Positions 42,415 through 50,836 of a DNA stretch of 64,000 nt are shown here, in pieces (position 1 is the first letter of the stretch; each line of letters begins with the position of its first letter). This DNA is from Butyrivibrio sp. INlla21 (GTDB taxonomy: Bacteria; Bacillota; Clostridia; Lachnospirales; Lachnospiraceae), in NCBI RefSeq assembly GCF_900116875.1, contig NZ_FPCC01000004.1, positions 124,001 through 188,000 of the forward strand, given 5' to 3'. The position numbers and the translations under genes are program-made. Under the pieces are notes generated by a model. That model searched no databases, was not told the origin of the DNA, and saw nothing but the letters and a program-made list of their open reading frames with translations.

Positions 42415-43509
42415 TTACTTCATATCGCAGATCTTCTTGTAAAGATCTTCCTGTCCCTTTGTATTCTCTTCGATAACAGGCTTAACTGCTTCCTGCCAAG
42501 GAGTAATATCCTCAACTTCAACGATGTTTACACCGTCAGCCTTAAGCTGCTCAAGTACCTCTTTCTCCTTCTCTTCAGAGATTGAACGGTTGTACTCAGA
42601 AGCTGCCTTACCTGCCTCTGTAATGATTTCCTGCTGCTCAGGTGTAAGCTTGTTCCAAGCATCGTCTGTGATAACAACCTGGATAGCACCAAGTGTATGT
42701 CCGTCAAGGATCATGTTGGGAGCAACTTCAGGGAATGCCTTTGACTTGTAGTTAGCGATAGGCTGCTCAGCACCGTCAACAACACCTGTCTGAAGTGACT
42801 GATAAAGCTCGTTGAAATCAATAGGTGTAGCAGATGCGCCAAGACCCTCAACAAGACCTGTCATAACAGGGTCTGTAGAAACACGAAGCTTCATGCCCTT
42901 GAATGACTCGATACCTGTAATTGGCTCTCTTGTGAAGAAATGACGGAAACCTTCCTCACCATAGAAAAGACCTCTGATGCCTCTGCCTTTTTCTGAGGGC
43001 TCAAGAAGGAATTCCTGTGCAAGATCTGAATTGGCAAAATTCCAGAAATGCTCACGGTTTACGAATGTGTAAGGAAGTGAAAGAAGCATTGACTTCTCTC
43101 CGCCGTAAGGTGTAAGAGCGAAAGCGGAAATTCTGGACATATCGATTGTTCCGCCGCCACCAAGCATTGAATCAAGCACAGCTGCCTCATCACCGAGAAC
43201 TCCGCCGGGCTGAAGATCAATAATGATAGATCCGTTTGATCTCTTCTCTACTTCTTCCTTAAACTTGGCATCTGTCATACCAACGATGGTATCAAGGTTA
43301 TTAACCTCTGCCATAACAAGTGTGATAGCGTCTGCTGCAGGTGTTACTGCCTCAGCTGCTGTTGCATCTGCCGCAGGTGTCTCTGCCGCTGCTGCTGTTG
43401 CATCTGTAGCTGCAGGTGCCGCAGGAGCTTCAGGAGCTGAAACGCCGCATGCTGTCATAGAAAGAACAGTTGCTGCAGCTAAAATAGTTGCGATAATTTT
43501 TTTCTTCAT
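42415..43509 (-). CDS. dctP: TRAP transporter substrate-binding lipoprotein DctP
   Basis: Extracellular binding lipoprotein of the TRAP system. Start at 43509 (MKKKIIATILAAATV) behind GGGAGG; the frame extends 26 codons further through a hairpin without conserved sequence. Lipobox LSMTAC (Cys at about 21), then an Ala/Pro/Thr-rich linker to about 65. DctP fold: KFKEEVEKRSNGSIIIDLQP, the Arg-containing FKGMKLRVSTDPVMTGLVEG, and QTGVVDGAEQPIANY. The Arg in KLRV is the usual carboxylate ligand, so an organic acid or sugar acid is likely. Not further assignable. Confidence 0.93.
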   Translation of the reverse strand: MKKKIIATILAAATVLSMTACGVSAPEAPAAPAATDATAAAAETPAADATAAEAVTPAADAITLVMAEVNNLDTIVGMTDAKFKEEVEKRSNGSIIIDLQPGGVLGDEAAVLDSMLGGGGTIDMSRISAFALTPYGGEKSMLLSLPYTFVNREHFWNFANSDLAQEFLLEPSEKGRGIRGLFYGEEGFRHFFTREPITGIESFKGMKLRVSTDPVMTGLVEGLGASATPIDFNELYQSLQTGVVDGAEQPIANYKSKAFPEVAPNMILDGHTLGAIQVVITDDAWNKLTPEQQEIITEAGKAASEYNRSISEEKEKEVLEQLKADGVNIVEVEDITPWQEAVKPVIEENTKGQEDLYKKICDMK

Positions 43510-43537
43510 ACCATAACCTCCCATAAAATTTGGAAAT

Positions 43538-43575
43538 AAAAAATGACATTGTCGTTTTTCGACAATGTCATTATA
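43538..43575 (-). promoter_or_regulatory. Perfect inverted repeat and -10 box in the dctP leader
   Basis: AATGACATTGTCG (43542-43554) and CGACAATGTCATT (43560-43572) form a 13-bp perfect repeat around a five-base loop. A T6 run follows on the minus strand, so it looks like the terminator of prsW. A perfect TATAAT (43570-43575) overlaps its upstream edge, so a transcript from there toward dctP would begin in the hairpin. It may therefore be operator, attenuator and terminator in one. Confidence 0.7.
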
Positions 43576-43656
43576 GGTTATAGCCATGTTAGAAAAAATC
43601 GGACATTTTTAAGAATCCTAGTACAATCTTAATGTCTTTAATCAAATTATAATTTA

Positions 43657-44889
43657 TCAAGAAAGCTCATCTGCCGTAAACACGGGAGCCGGATTGGAAA
43701 GTCCGTCAGTTAAAGGCTCATTTTGGATCATGATAGCGGGATCCTGGTTGAAGAGTTCCTCTGTCTGATTATTAACCGTGTTCTGAGTATTTGTATTAAC
43801 TATCTCCTGAACATTCTGAAGCGGCTGCTCATTTTGAACAGGCTGTGCATTCTGAACGGGCTGAGCGGCGAATGCATCATTCTGCATAGGCTGTGCGTTC
43901 TGAACAGGTGTATATCCGTAACCGTTCTGCATCTGATTGTAAGGCTGCTGAACGTTCTGATTCATATTTGTGTAAGGCTGCCGGAAGTTTCCTGCCATAT
44001 TCTGATTCATCTGAGCATAGGGCTGCTGCATGTTCTGAGCCATTCCCTGAGTCATCTGCATGCCCTGCTGCATTGCCATTCCCTGGGGCATTCCCATACC
44101 CTGCTGGAAGGCCATTCCCTGAGGCATAGCCTGCTGCATTGCCTGCATGTTTCTTATATTGATAGCTTCCTCTGCAGTGACACCGGGAATAAGAGGCATG
44201 TCTGTCTTGGACATAAGCTTGATCATCTTAATCGCACGAACTACCATGAATATCTCAAGTCCCAAGAATGCAAGAAGCAAGATCTCCATTTCAGCCATAA
44301 GACAGAAATCATAGAAACCGTGGATTGCTACGGGAATCCAGAAAGCCTTGCGAAGATTCATCTTCATGCCTTCCATATTTCCTCTGAGCTCATTGCCCTT
44401 GGCAAGTCCGTAATAAACACCCATGAACACACCGAAGATACAGTGTCCGGGTACTGATAAAATAGCTCTTACAACTCCGACACCAAGACCGCCGGGAAGA
44501 ACATAAAGTATATTCTCAAGTGTTGCAAATCCCAATGATGCACACACCGAATAAACGATACCGTCAAATGAGAAATTGAATTCCTTATTTTTCCATGTCA
44601 TCTTCTTTAATACGAAATATTTACCGCCCTCTTCGGCAACACCGACAACAAGGAAAGTCATAAGAAATGTGTAAATAAGATTTCTCGGTCCACCCATATT
44701 CATAAATGCCAGATCAAGTACATATGTACCGATCGTTTCCAAGATCATTGCTGAAATCGTGGAAAGAACTCCCAAGAAAAACACCAATGCCATAAGCCCG
44801 ATAGGCTCTTTCTCAACATTGTCTGCCTTGTAGATAACGTACAATAAAACTGCGGCAGGAAGAACTGCCAAAAATGCTAGAATCGTCAT
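43657..44889 (-). CDS. PrsW-family intramembrane metalloprotease with Gln/Met-rich tail, 410 aa
   Basis: Membrane protease of the PrsW/CPBP-related group; Bacillus PrsW cleaves an anti-sigma factor. The membrane part (1-235) has the metal-site motifs VAEEGGKYFVLKK (EExxxK), GFATLENILYV and VPGHCIFGVFMGVYYG plus IHGFYDFC. From about 250 the tail is low-complexity, with repeats such as QQGMGMPQGMAMQQGM and later NQNVQQPYNQM and PVQNAQPVQN. It is presumably cytoplasmic and disordered. Its target is unknown. A leader hairpin for dctP follows. Confidence 0.9.
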   Translation of the reverse strand: MTILAFLAVLPAAVLLYVIYKADNVEKEPIGLMALVFFLGVLSTISAMILETIGTYVLDLAFMNMGGPRNLIYTFLMTFLVVGVAEEGGKYFVLKKMTWKNKEFNFSFDGIVYSVCASLGFATLENILYVLPGGLGVGVVRAILSVPGHCIFGVFMGVYYGLAKGNELRGNMEGMKMNLRKAFWIPVAIHGFYDFCLMAEMEILLLAFLGLEIFMVVRAIKMIKLMSKTDMPLIPGVTAEEAINIRNMQAMQQAMPQGMAFQQGMGMPQGMAMQQGMQMTQGMAQNMQQPYAQMNQNMAGNFRQPYTNMNQNVQQPYNQMQNGYGYTPVQNAQPMQNDAFAAQPVQNAQPVQNEQPLQNVQEIVNTNTQNTVNNQTEELFNQDPAIMIQNEPLTDGLSNPAPVFTADELS

Positions 44890-44973
44890 TTAATTGTCCC
44901 CTTCAACTTTTTTCATGATAATAAATAATTGTCACTTTGGTAATGTTAATATATTTGTAAAAAAATGTCAAGA

Positions 44974-45009
44974 TAAAAAAAGCTGCCAACGAGGTTTTTT
45001 CGTTGGCAG
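44974..45009. terminator. Terminator after mgtC-like gene
   Basis: CTGCCAACG (44983-44991) pairs with CGTTGGCAG (45001-45009) around a loop containing T6. A strong T run follows on the minus strand (complement of 44974-44981). It ends the ABC transporter-MgtC transcript and separates it from prsW. Confidence 0.9.
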
Positions 45010-45048
45010 TTCTTTAATCAGTCTATTTTTAGATTTCTTTACAAAATG

Positions 45049-45747
45049 TCAGATTTCTTCCACATAATTAACAAATTCCTGAGCATTTAATAAGTCCAAT
45101 ACTTCCTTATGTGAACGTCTTCTGTCAAAATCAATATCCACAATGATAGCTGCGTCCGATGACTGAAGAGTCTTTTCTTTGCTCTTGGTCATACTGCTTA
45201 TCTTGCAATTTTCAGACGATAAGGTTTGGATAAGCTTGTTGACGCCTTTCGTTTTATTAACTTCAACATAAACGCTCATGTACTTGCTGTTATCCTCTAC
45301 TCGATGACTAAGATGAAGAAGGATGACATTGGCGATCATAACGAGAGCAAAGCATACAACTCCGATTATCAGATAGCCTCCTCCGATAGCCATTCCCATA
45401 CAGGATGTAACCCACAATGAAGCAGCGGTCGTAAGTCCCTTGATCTGCTGTCTTCCGGTGACAAGGATCGTTCCTGCTCCGAGAAAGCCTATACCGCTTA
45501 CAACACCGGCAGGTATACGGCTCACATCGGCGTTAAGTCCCGGCAACTGTGCAAGATAAACATTAAGTGCTGTTGCGACAGCGGAGCCCAAACTCACTAG
45601 AGCAAAAGTCTTGATTCCGGCGCTGTGTCTTTTGACAATTCTCTCCCAACCGATAAGGCTGCCGAAGAATGTCGCCACAACGAGTCTTATTGCAACCGCA
45701 ATATCATTGGAGCTTTCCAAAAATTCAATAAGTGACCATGCATTCAT
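45049..45747 (-). CDS. MgtC/SapB-family membrane protein, 232 aa
   Basis: Four or five membrane helices in the first ~150 residues with the MgtC signature: FFGSLIGWERIVKRHSAGIK (about 29-48), ALVSLGSAVATAL and GVVSGIGFLGAGTILV. The C-terminal ~80 residues form an ACT-like domain (MSVYVEVNKTKGVNKLIQTL). In Salmonella MgtC limits F-ATPase and supports growth at low Mg2+ and low phosphate. It starts 23 bases after the ABC ATPase gene with GGAG as ribosome site and no intervening terminator, so it is likely co-transcribed with the transporter, hinting at phosphate or organophosphate physiology. Confidence 0.9.
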   Translation of the reverse strand: MNAWSLIEFLESSNDIAVAIRLVVATFFGSLIGWERIVKRHSAGIKTFALVSLGSAVATALNVYLAQLPGLNADVSRIPAGVVSGIGFLGAGTILVTGRQQIKGLTTAASLWVTSCMGMAIGGGYLIIGVVCFALVMIANVILLHLSHRVEDNSKYMSVYVEVNKTKGVNKLIQTLSSENCKISSMTKSKEKTLQSSDAAIIVDIDFDRRRSHKEVLDLLNAQEFVNYVEEI

Positions 45748-45770
45748 ATAATAATGCTCCGTTCTTAATA

Positions 45771-46832
45771 TTAAAGTGCGTAGAGAGTATTATCCTCAAA
45801 GCTAAGGAATACCTCATCTCCCACATTGTATATCTTCTTATTCTTAGGATTGTATTCCTGAATCTTAAGAAGAGTATCACCGACAAGGATATGGTAATCC
45901 TGATATGCTCCCATGAAGCATGAATACTTAACGCTTCCTTTAAGCACTCCACTATCTCCAAGTATAGCACCTTCGGGTCTGAGTACAACATTACAATCAG
46001 AATTTATCGTTAAATTACCTGTTGCGCAGCTGATCTGTGATCCTGCGATCTCAACCTTATCCTGAGCCGCTACAACACCCTTTAGGAAATTAGCCTCACC
46101 GATAAAGTCCGCAACGAACTTATTATTCGGATAATAATATGCTTCCTGAGGAGTTGAGATCTGCTCAACATTACCGCCGTTCATTATGATAACCTTGTCT
46201 GAGATCGCCATGGCCTCACTCTGATCGTGTGTTACATAGATAGCTGTTATTCCTGCTTCCTGCTGGATTCTTCTTATCTCGGTACGCATCGATACTCTGA
46301 GCTTGGCATCAAGGTTTGATAAAGGCTCATCGAACAAAAGAACTCCGGGCTCGATTACAAGCGCTCTTGCAAGAGCAACTCTCTGCTGCTGACCACCCGA
46401 AAGCTGATTGGTCATACGGTTTTCCATGCCCTCAAGTCCTACAAGTCCGAGAATATCGGTAACCTTGCGCTTAATAGTCTCTTTGTCCATCTTGCGAAGC
46501 TTAAGTCCGTAAGCTACGTTATCAAAGATGTTGTAGTGAGGAAGAAGCGCATAGCTCTGGAATACCATCGCCGTATCACGCTTATTGGGAGTAAGAGCAT
46601 TGATGGGCTCATTTCCCAAATAGATCTCACCTTCGTCGGGACTCTCAAAGCCCGCGATCATACGAAGCGTTGTTGTCTTACCGCATCCGGAAGGACCGAG
46701 CAATGTAACGAAGCTACCGGGCTCAATCTCAAGATTGGCATCCTTTACCGCATAAAAATCTTTTCCTGTCTTAGGATCTTTATAAATTTTTGAAATGTGT
46801 TCAAGGCGAACACCCTTTTTCTCTTTAGCCAT
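45771..46832 (-). CDS. ABC transporter ATP-binding protein (FbpC/AfuC/PotA type), 353 aa
   Basis: Importer ATPase. Walker A GPSGCGKTTTLR (about 44-55), Q-loop in TAMVFQSYALLPHYN, signature LSGGQQQRVALARAL, Walker B VLLFDEPLSNLDAKLR and switch His in YVTHDQSEAMAISD. A TOBE/OB regulatory domain covers about 275-350. Sequence features place it with iron(III)/sugar-phosphate/2-aminoethylphosphonate systems rather than amino-acid ones. It follows the fused permease by 17 bases. Confidence 0.94.
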   Translation of the reverse strand: MAKEKKGVRLEHISKIYKDPKTGKDFYAVKDANLEIEPGSFVTLLGPSGCGKTTTLRMIAGFESPDEGEIYLGNEPINALTPNKRDTAMVFQSYALLPHYNIFDNVAYGLKLRKMDKETIKRKVTDILGLVGLEGMENRMTNQLSGGQQQRVALARALVIEPGVLLFDEPLSNLDAKLRVSMRTEIRRIQQEAGITAIYVTHDQSEAMAISDKVIIMNGGNVEQISTPQEAYYYPNNKFVADFIGEANFLKGVVAAQDKVEIAGSQISCATGNLTINSDCNVVLRPEGAILGDSGVLKGSVKYSCFMGAYQDYHILVGDTLLKIQEYNPKNKKIYNVGDEVFLSFEDNTLYAL

Positions 46833-46849
46833 TATTTACACCTCTTTCG

Positions 46850-48562
46850 TTAATCGTTTGTCTGTACTCTGCGGCTGGTTCCAAAGTATTTCATAAGCAG
46901 ATTCATGATGAGCACCGCACCGTAGGTTATGAGAATAAGAATTGACGCAAATGCGCAGGCAATTCCGTATGCACCCTTCTCAGCAAACTCATTGATCTGT
47001 ACTGTAATGAGCAGATACGAAGGTGTAACCAAAAGGATGATTGCACTGATCGCTGTGATACTACGTACAAATGAGGTAACAAAGCCACTAAGGAAGCTGT
47101 CCTTGATAAGAGGAAGTGTCACCGTCATAAATACCTTAAAGCTGTCAGCGCCCATATCATAAGCGGATTCCTCGATGCTCTTATCAATCTGACGAAGAGC
47201 TGAGATACCGCTTCTGGTACCTGTTGGAAGGCTTCGAACAATGAAGACGATAACCAGGATTGCTCCTGTTCCGTACAAGCCCTGAAGGATTCCGCTTCCA
47301 AAAAGTCCACCGGAGAAGCCTCTGATATATCCGATACCGAGAACTGTTCCGGGAACCGCCATGGCAAGCATGGAAACCGCTTCAATAAATCCCTTTGCCT
47401 TAAACTTTCTCTTTACTACAAGATAAGAAATTATCATGGACAAAAGAGCTGTAATAGGCGCAGATATAAGTGACAAAATGAAGCTGTCCTTAAACGCCTT
47501 AAATCCCTTGTACTTCTTAAATACCTGTCCGAACCACTTAAATGTAAGATGGAAATCGTAGCCCCAGGTACGGAACATTGCTCCGAAAGGAACACAGATG
47601 TACATGAGGATAACAAATATAGCAAGCGCACTGCACAGAATAGTAAGAGGAATCGTAACACTCTTATCTGTAATGAGCATACGCTCTCTTGATGCTTTTC
47701 CTGAAAGAGTTGCTGTACTCTTTGCTTCAAGATAATACTTCTGAACAACAAACATAAGAAGTGTGATTCCAAGAAGAACTACAGCCATTGCAGCCGCGCC
47801 CTGCTTGTCATAAGCACCTGTTATCTGAAGATAGATAGTTGTTGCAAGAGTATCGTATGATCCACCGATGATCATGGGGTTTGCAAAGTCTGCGATGGAT
47901 TCAATAAAAGTTACAAGAAAAGCATTTCCAAGTCCCGGAAGAATAAGGGGGAGTGTAACTGTATTGAATACCTTAAATCTTGACGCTCCCATATCTCTTG
48001 CAGCTTCTTCCAAAGAAGGATCGATATTCTTAAGAAGACCTTTGAGCATCATGTAGCAGACAGGGAAAAAGGTAAGTGTCTGAACGATAGCAATTCCCCA
48101 GAATCCGTATACACTGTTGTCATATATTTTCAAAAGGAAACGAGTGATGATACCGGCTTTACCAAAAAGCATGATCATCGATAATGAAAGAACAAATGGT
48201 GGTGATACAACAGGAAGCATGGATACGACTCTGAAAAGCCCCTCCATGAATCTTGTGCGAAGCTTTACATACACCTCAACATAAGCAAACAAAAGACCTA
48301 TGAGAGCTGATGCTATACCTACAAGAAAACCTACCTTTAGTGTATTTGTAATAGCTCGTCTAAAGTTTGGAAGCGCAAGAACACGCTTAAATGTATCAAG
48401 AGTAAAGCCTGTCTCTGAAACAAAGCTGTCCACCAGCAAGATTGCGAGCGGATATAAGATAAATACAGTCAAAAAAACAATCAAAAGCGCAATGGTGGTC
48501 ACCATAATGGGATCCGCCATGAGCTTCTTCCTGTCAAGGCTGGCACTTTGACTTTTTGCCAT
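46850..48562 (-). CDS. Fused double-domain ABC permease (FbpB/AfuB type), 570 aa
   Basis: Two permease domains in one chain, about 12 membrane helices. The coupling motif occurs twice: EEAARDMGASRFKVFNTVTLPL (domain 1, about 183-204, quoted in part) and EESAYDMGADSFKVF with TVTLPL (domain 2, about 470). Each is followed by the expected LPG/IKDSFLSG helix. This fused form is typical of the AfuB/FbpB family. Lies 84 bases after the binding-protein gene, with an intercistronic hairpin. Confidence 0.94.
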   Translation of the reverse strand: MAKSQSASLDRKKLMADPIMVTTIALLIVFLTVFILYPLAILLVDSFVSETGFTLDTFKRVLALPNFRRAITNTLKVGFLVGIASALIGLLFAYVEVYVKLRTRFMEGLFRVVSMLPVVSPPFVLSLSMIMLFGKAGIITRFLLKIYDNSVYGFWGIAIVQTLTFFPVCYMMLKGLLKNIDPSLEEAARDMGASRFKVFNTVTLPLILPGLGNAFLVTFIESIADFANPMIIGGSYDTLATTIYLQITGAYDKQGAAAMAVVLLGITLLMFVVQKYYLEAKSTATLSGKASRERMLITDKSVTIPLTILCSALAIFVILMYICVPFGAMFRTWGYDFHLTFKWFGQVFKKYKGFKAFKDSFILSLISAPITALLSMIISYLVVKRKFKAKGFIEAVSMLAMAVPGTVLGIGYIRGFSGGLFGSGILQGLYGTGAILVIVFIVRSLPTGTRSGISALRQIDKSIEESAYDMGADSFKVFMTVTLPLIKDSFLSGFVTSFVRSITAISAIILLVTPSYLLITVQINEFAEKGAYGIACAFASILILITYGAVLIMNLLMKYFGTSRRVQTND

Positions 48563-48599
48563 TATTTATGTCCTCCTTGTAAAAATACTACAGAATATA

Positions 48600-48632
48600 T
48601 GTGGGGCGGATTATAGCCAAACCCGCCCCACA
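48600..48632 (-). promoter_or_regulatory. Intercistronic hairpin after the AfuA-like gene
   Basis: TGTGGGGCGG (48600-48609) pairs with CCGCCCCACA (48623-48632), a GC-rich 10-bp stem. No T tract follows, so mRNA protection is more likely than termination. Confidence 0.65.
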
Positions 48633-48646
48633 TTAGCATTTAATGA

Positions 48647-49828
48647 TTATTCAGTCTGGAAACGATCGTCTGCAGCACTTCCGAGTGCATTCATAACTTC
48701 CTCGATGTACTTAGGAGTATTCTCCTTGGCATCGTCAAAGTCATACTTCATAACGTTCTCGGGATCAAGACCGAACTGAGCTGCTACTTCAGGCTGCTTA
48801 GCGTTATCGAGTACAAGGAACTGATAAGAACCGTTCTCTGCTGCAAGCTCTACGCACTCAGGGCTAAGAGCATACTCGATCCAAAGCTTAGCTGCATTGG
48901 GATGTTTGCATCCCTTGAAGATTGCTGTTGCACCAACTTCGAATGATGTTCCTGTTGAAGGAATGATAAGTCCGATGTTGCCGTAACCGTTATCAACGAT
49001 CTGTGTGATTCCATCATGGAGGAATCCGATGCCGACAACACACTCACCTGTTCCAACGTTCTTGGAAGGACCTGAACCTGACTTTGTATAAACTTCAATG
49101 TTCTTATCAAGATCTACAAGATACTTAATACCCTCGTCATGACCATACTTCTGGATCATTGTGTTGATAACAAGCTTAGCTGTTCCGGCTGTATTGTAGT
49201 TTGAAAGCCAGATGAGACCTTTGTACTCAGGCTTAAGAAGATCCTTCCAGTCCTCGGGCTTATCAATATTCATACGCTGAAGCTCATCCATGTTAACCAT
49301 AAATCCAAGGATTCCCTTGTATATACCGTACCAGTAACCGTCCTTATCGCGATATGTATCGCTTATAAGATGGCTTGCATTCTGTGCTTCATATGCTTCA
49401 AGAAGGCCCTCACCTGCAGCTACGTTGTAAGGATCGGTTGTGCCACCAAACCAAACATCACCTGAAGGATTGCCGTTCTCCTCTTCTATCTTACTCTGAA
49501 CCTCACCGGTTGAAAGACGCTGATATGTAACCTTTACTCCATAGAGCTCCTGGAAGTGTTCACAAGCAGCTGCTAAATACTCTTCCTCACAAGAACCGTA
49601 GACAACAAGCTCACCCTCAGCCTTAGCTGCTTCAATAAGCTCATCGAGGTTTGCAGCATCTCCTGCATCCTCTGCCTCCGCATTTTCCTGTGCCCCATCA
49701 GCAGGTGCCTCAGTTTTTGCCTCCTCCTTAGGAGCTGCTTCAGGTGCAGCGGGAGCTGAATTAACACCACATCCAACAACACCGATAGCCATGAGTCCGG
49801 CCAATACCATTGCTAATCTCTTTTTCAT
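48647..49828 (-). CDS. ABC transporter substrate-binding lipoprotein (AfuA/FbpA-like), 393 aa
   Basis: Binding lipoprotein of the transporter. Lipobox VVGC (Cys at about 20), an Ala/Glu-rich linker to about 60, then a type 2 binding fold: GELVVYGSCEEEYLAA, GDVWFGGTTDPYNVAAGEGL (about 122-141) and later IGFLHDGITQIVDNG. The DVWFGGTTDPY motif matches the AfuA group. AfuA was once called an iron-binding protein but in Actinobacillus it binds hexose phosphates; the lack of obvious paired Tyr iron ligands fits that reading. Ligand remains inferred. Confidence 0.9.
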   Translation of the reverse strand: MKKRLAMVLAGLMAIGVVGCGVNSAPAAPEAAPKEEAKTEAPADGAQENAEAEDAGDAANLDELIEAAKAEGELVVYGSCEEEYLAAACEHFQELYGVKVTYQRLSTGEVQSKIEEENGNPSGDVWFGGTTDPYNVAAGEGLLEAYEAQNASHLISDTYRDKDGYWYGIYKGILGFMVNMDELQRMNIDKPEDWKDLLKPEYKGLIWLSNYNTAGTAKLVINTMIQKYGHDEGIKYLVDLDKNIEVYTKSGSGPSKNVGTGECVVGIGFLHDGITQIVDNGYGNIGLIIPSTGTSFEVGATAIFKGCKHPNAAKLWIEYALSPECVELAAENGSYQFLVLDNAKQPEVAAQFGLDPENVMKYDFDDAKENTPKYIEEVMNALGSAADDRFQTE

Positions 49829-49843
49829 TATCCTTCTCCTTTC

Positions 49844-49862
49844 ATCAAATCAAGAATTTGAT
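49844..49862. promoter_or_regulatory. Inverted repeat upstream of the AfuA-like gene
   Basis: ATCAAAT and ATTTGAT flank five bases, adjoining a leftward TATTAT (49861-49866) that may be the -10. Candidate operator for the AraC-type regulator at 53425. The -35 is weak. Confidence 0.3.
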
Positions 49863-49871
49863 AATACTATT

Positions 49872-50135
49872 CTAGAAAAAAGAAAGATCTTTAAATACCC
49901 ATATTTCTGTTTTCTTATCCGAATTTCTGAACTGGATTTTTAAATACAAAAACCCGATCACTATACAAAGATAATGATCAGGTGCATCTATTCCCATGCT
50001 TCCAGAGTATACATCACCCTTATAACCAATAGCGGAATCAATGTCATCAACCACGTCTCCGCCCATCTTACGTATATTCCCTTTGTCGGACATTACCGCA
50101 ATGATGGCACATTCAGTAGATGGGGATGAGAGCAT
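49872..50135 (-). CDS. Uncertain 87-codon frame at the end of the LXG region
   Basis: An open frame with no ribosome site before its ATG at 50135. It reads MLSSPSTECAIIAVMSDKG and contains a polar middle (GGDVVDDIDSAIGYKGDVYS) and a hydrophobic patch (CIVIGFLYLKIQF). I do not recognise it. It could be a remnant of a toxin or immunity gene in this AT-rich island, or chance. It fills most of the 330-base stretch between the AfuA-like gene and the small membrane protein; apart from the inverted repeat at 49844, nothing else is evident there. Confidence 0.25.
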   Translation of the reverse strand: MLSSPSTECAIIAVMSDKGNIRKMGGDVVDDIDSAIGYKGDVYSGSMGIDAPDHYLCIVIGFLYLKIQFRNSDKKTEIWVFKDLSFF

Positions 50136-50158
50136 ATTAAAGGACGTAAAGTTGCCTT

Positions 50159-50563
50159 TTATTTATCGATATTTTTCAAATTGGTTTTTATTTTAAAACA
50201 CATGTCCGACAAAAAATATATAAAAGCTAGTATAATCAGCGCTTGAGATATTATATACGTATCATACACTATTTCTAATCCAATTTTTTGGGGAGCCAAA
50301 AAAGAAAATACATAATTCAAAATAATATTTATAATTATTATTCCTATTACGTTTAATATTTTTTTAATTGTGGTACAATTGCGCAAACCGTTTCTCAGCA
50401 ATATATGATCTAATGCAATAACGCAAAAAAACACTATGTATTCATAGCTCATTGATATCCAGTTGACTTTCATTGCAATCAGCCATAATATCATTACAAT
50501 TATTCGATTTAAAATAGCTATTATAGTTATTACCTTGCTTTTCAATAATACATTCATTGGCAT
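50159..50563 (-). CDS. Small four-helix membrane protein, candidate immunity protein (134 aa)
   Basis: 134 residues, nearly all hydrophobic: helices at about 10-31, 38-56, 67-89 and 100-122, with basic termini (KTNLKNIDK end). The region is strongly AT-rich. It lies downstream of the LXG toxin gene and the 63-residue membrane gene on the same strand. Membrane immunity proteins are expected when a toxin acts on the cell wall or membrane; this role is inferred from position alone. No Shine-Dalgarno stronger than GAAAG was found at the ATG. Confidence 0.6.
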   Translation of the reverse strand: MPMNVLLKSKVITIIAILNRIIVMILWLIAMKVNWISMSYEYIVFFCVIALDHILLRNGLRNCTTIKKILNVIGIIIINIILNYVFSFLAPQKIGLEIVYDTYIISQALIILAFIYFLSDMCFKIKTNLKNIDK

Positions 50564-50644
50564 CTTTCAATATTAGTTATTCAGACTATATTTCTTCATT
50601 GCAAATCAACCGTCCAATCAATATAAACGTTATTCCTAATTATT

Positions 50645-50836
50645 TTAGCGCTTTCTCTTGATTAGTAAAAAAGCGGCAATCATCCCCACAATAATAAACA
50701 ACAATCCTGTTATACGCGATTTTTCTATTTGCTCGCTTGTGGGATACATTTCTAAAGAACCGTTTATTAGCATAAAAACACCAATAATAATAATTAAAAA
50801 TGCTATACAACAGAAAAAAGACCTAACAATCTTCAT
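50645..50836 (-). CDS. Two-helix membrane protein of 63 aa, candidate immunity protein
   Basis: Starts immediately after the LXG toxin stop (50837), with the toxin's last codons providing the ribosome site (GGAGG in the Glu-Asp codons), so the two are coupled. Helix 1 (about 7-28) begins FFCCIAFLIIIIGVFMLING; helix 2 (about 43-58) is GLLFIIVGMIAAFLLI; the end is KRKR. Direct coupling to the toxin makes this the first immunity candidate. No family recognised. Confidence 0.7.
   Translation of the reverse strand: MKIVRSFFCCIAFLIIIIGVFMLINGSLEMYPTSEQIEKSRITGLLFIIVGMIAAFLLIKRKR

Noticed and set aside
43723-44457. Plus-strand open frame of 244 codons rich in His, Leu and Cys
   Set aside because: It is the complement of the Gln/Met-rich tail of PrsW; the repeats explain both its length and composition.
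48647-49828. Iron(III) uptake role for the AfuABC/FbpABC-like transporter
   Set aside because: The name is traditional, but no clear paired Tyr iron ligands were seen and the AfuA-type motif plus MgtC and PgtC-like neighbours point as well to sugar phosphates. Left undecided rather than asserted.
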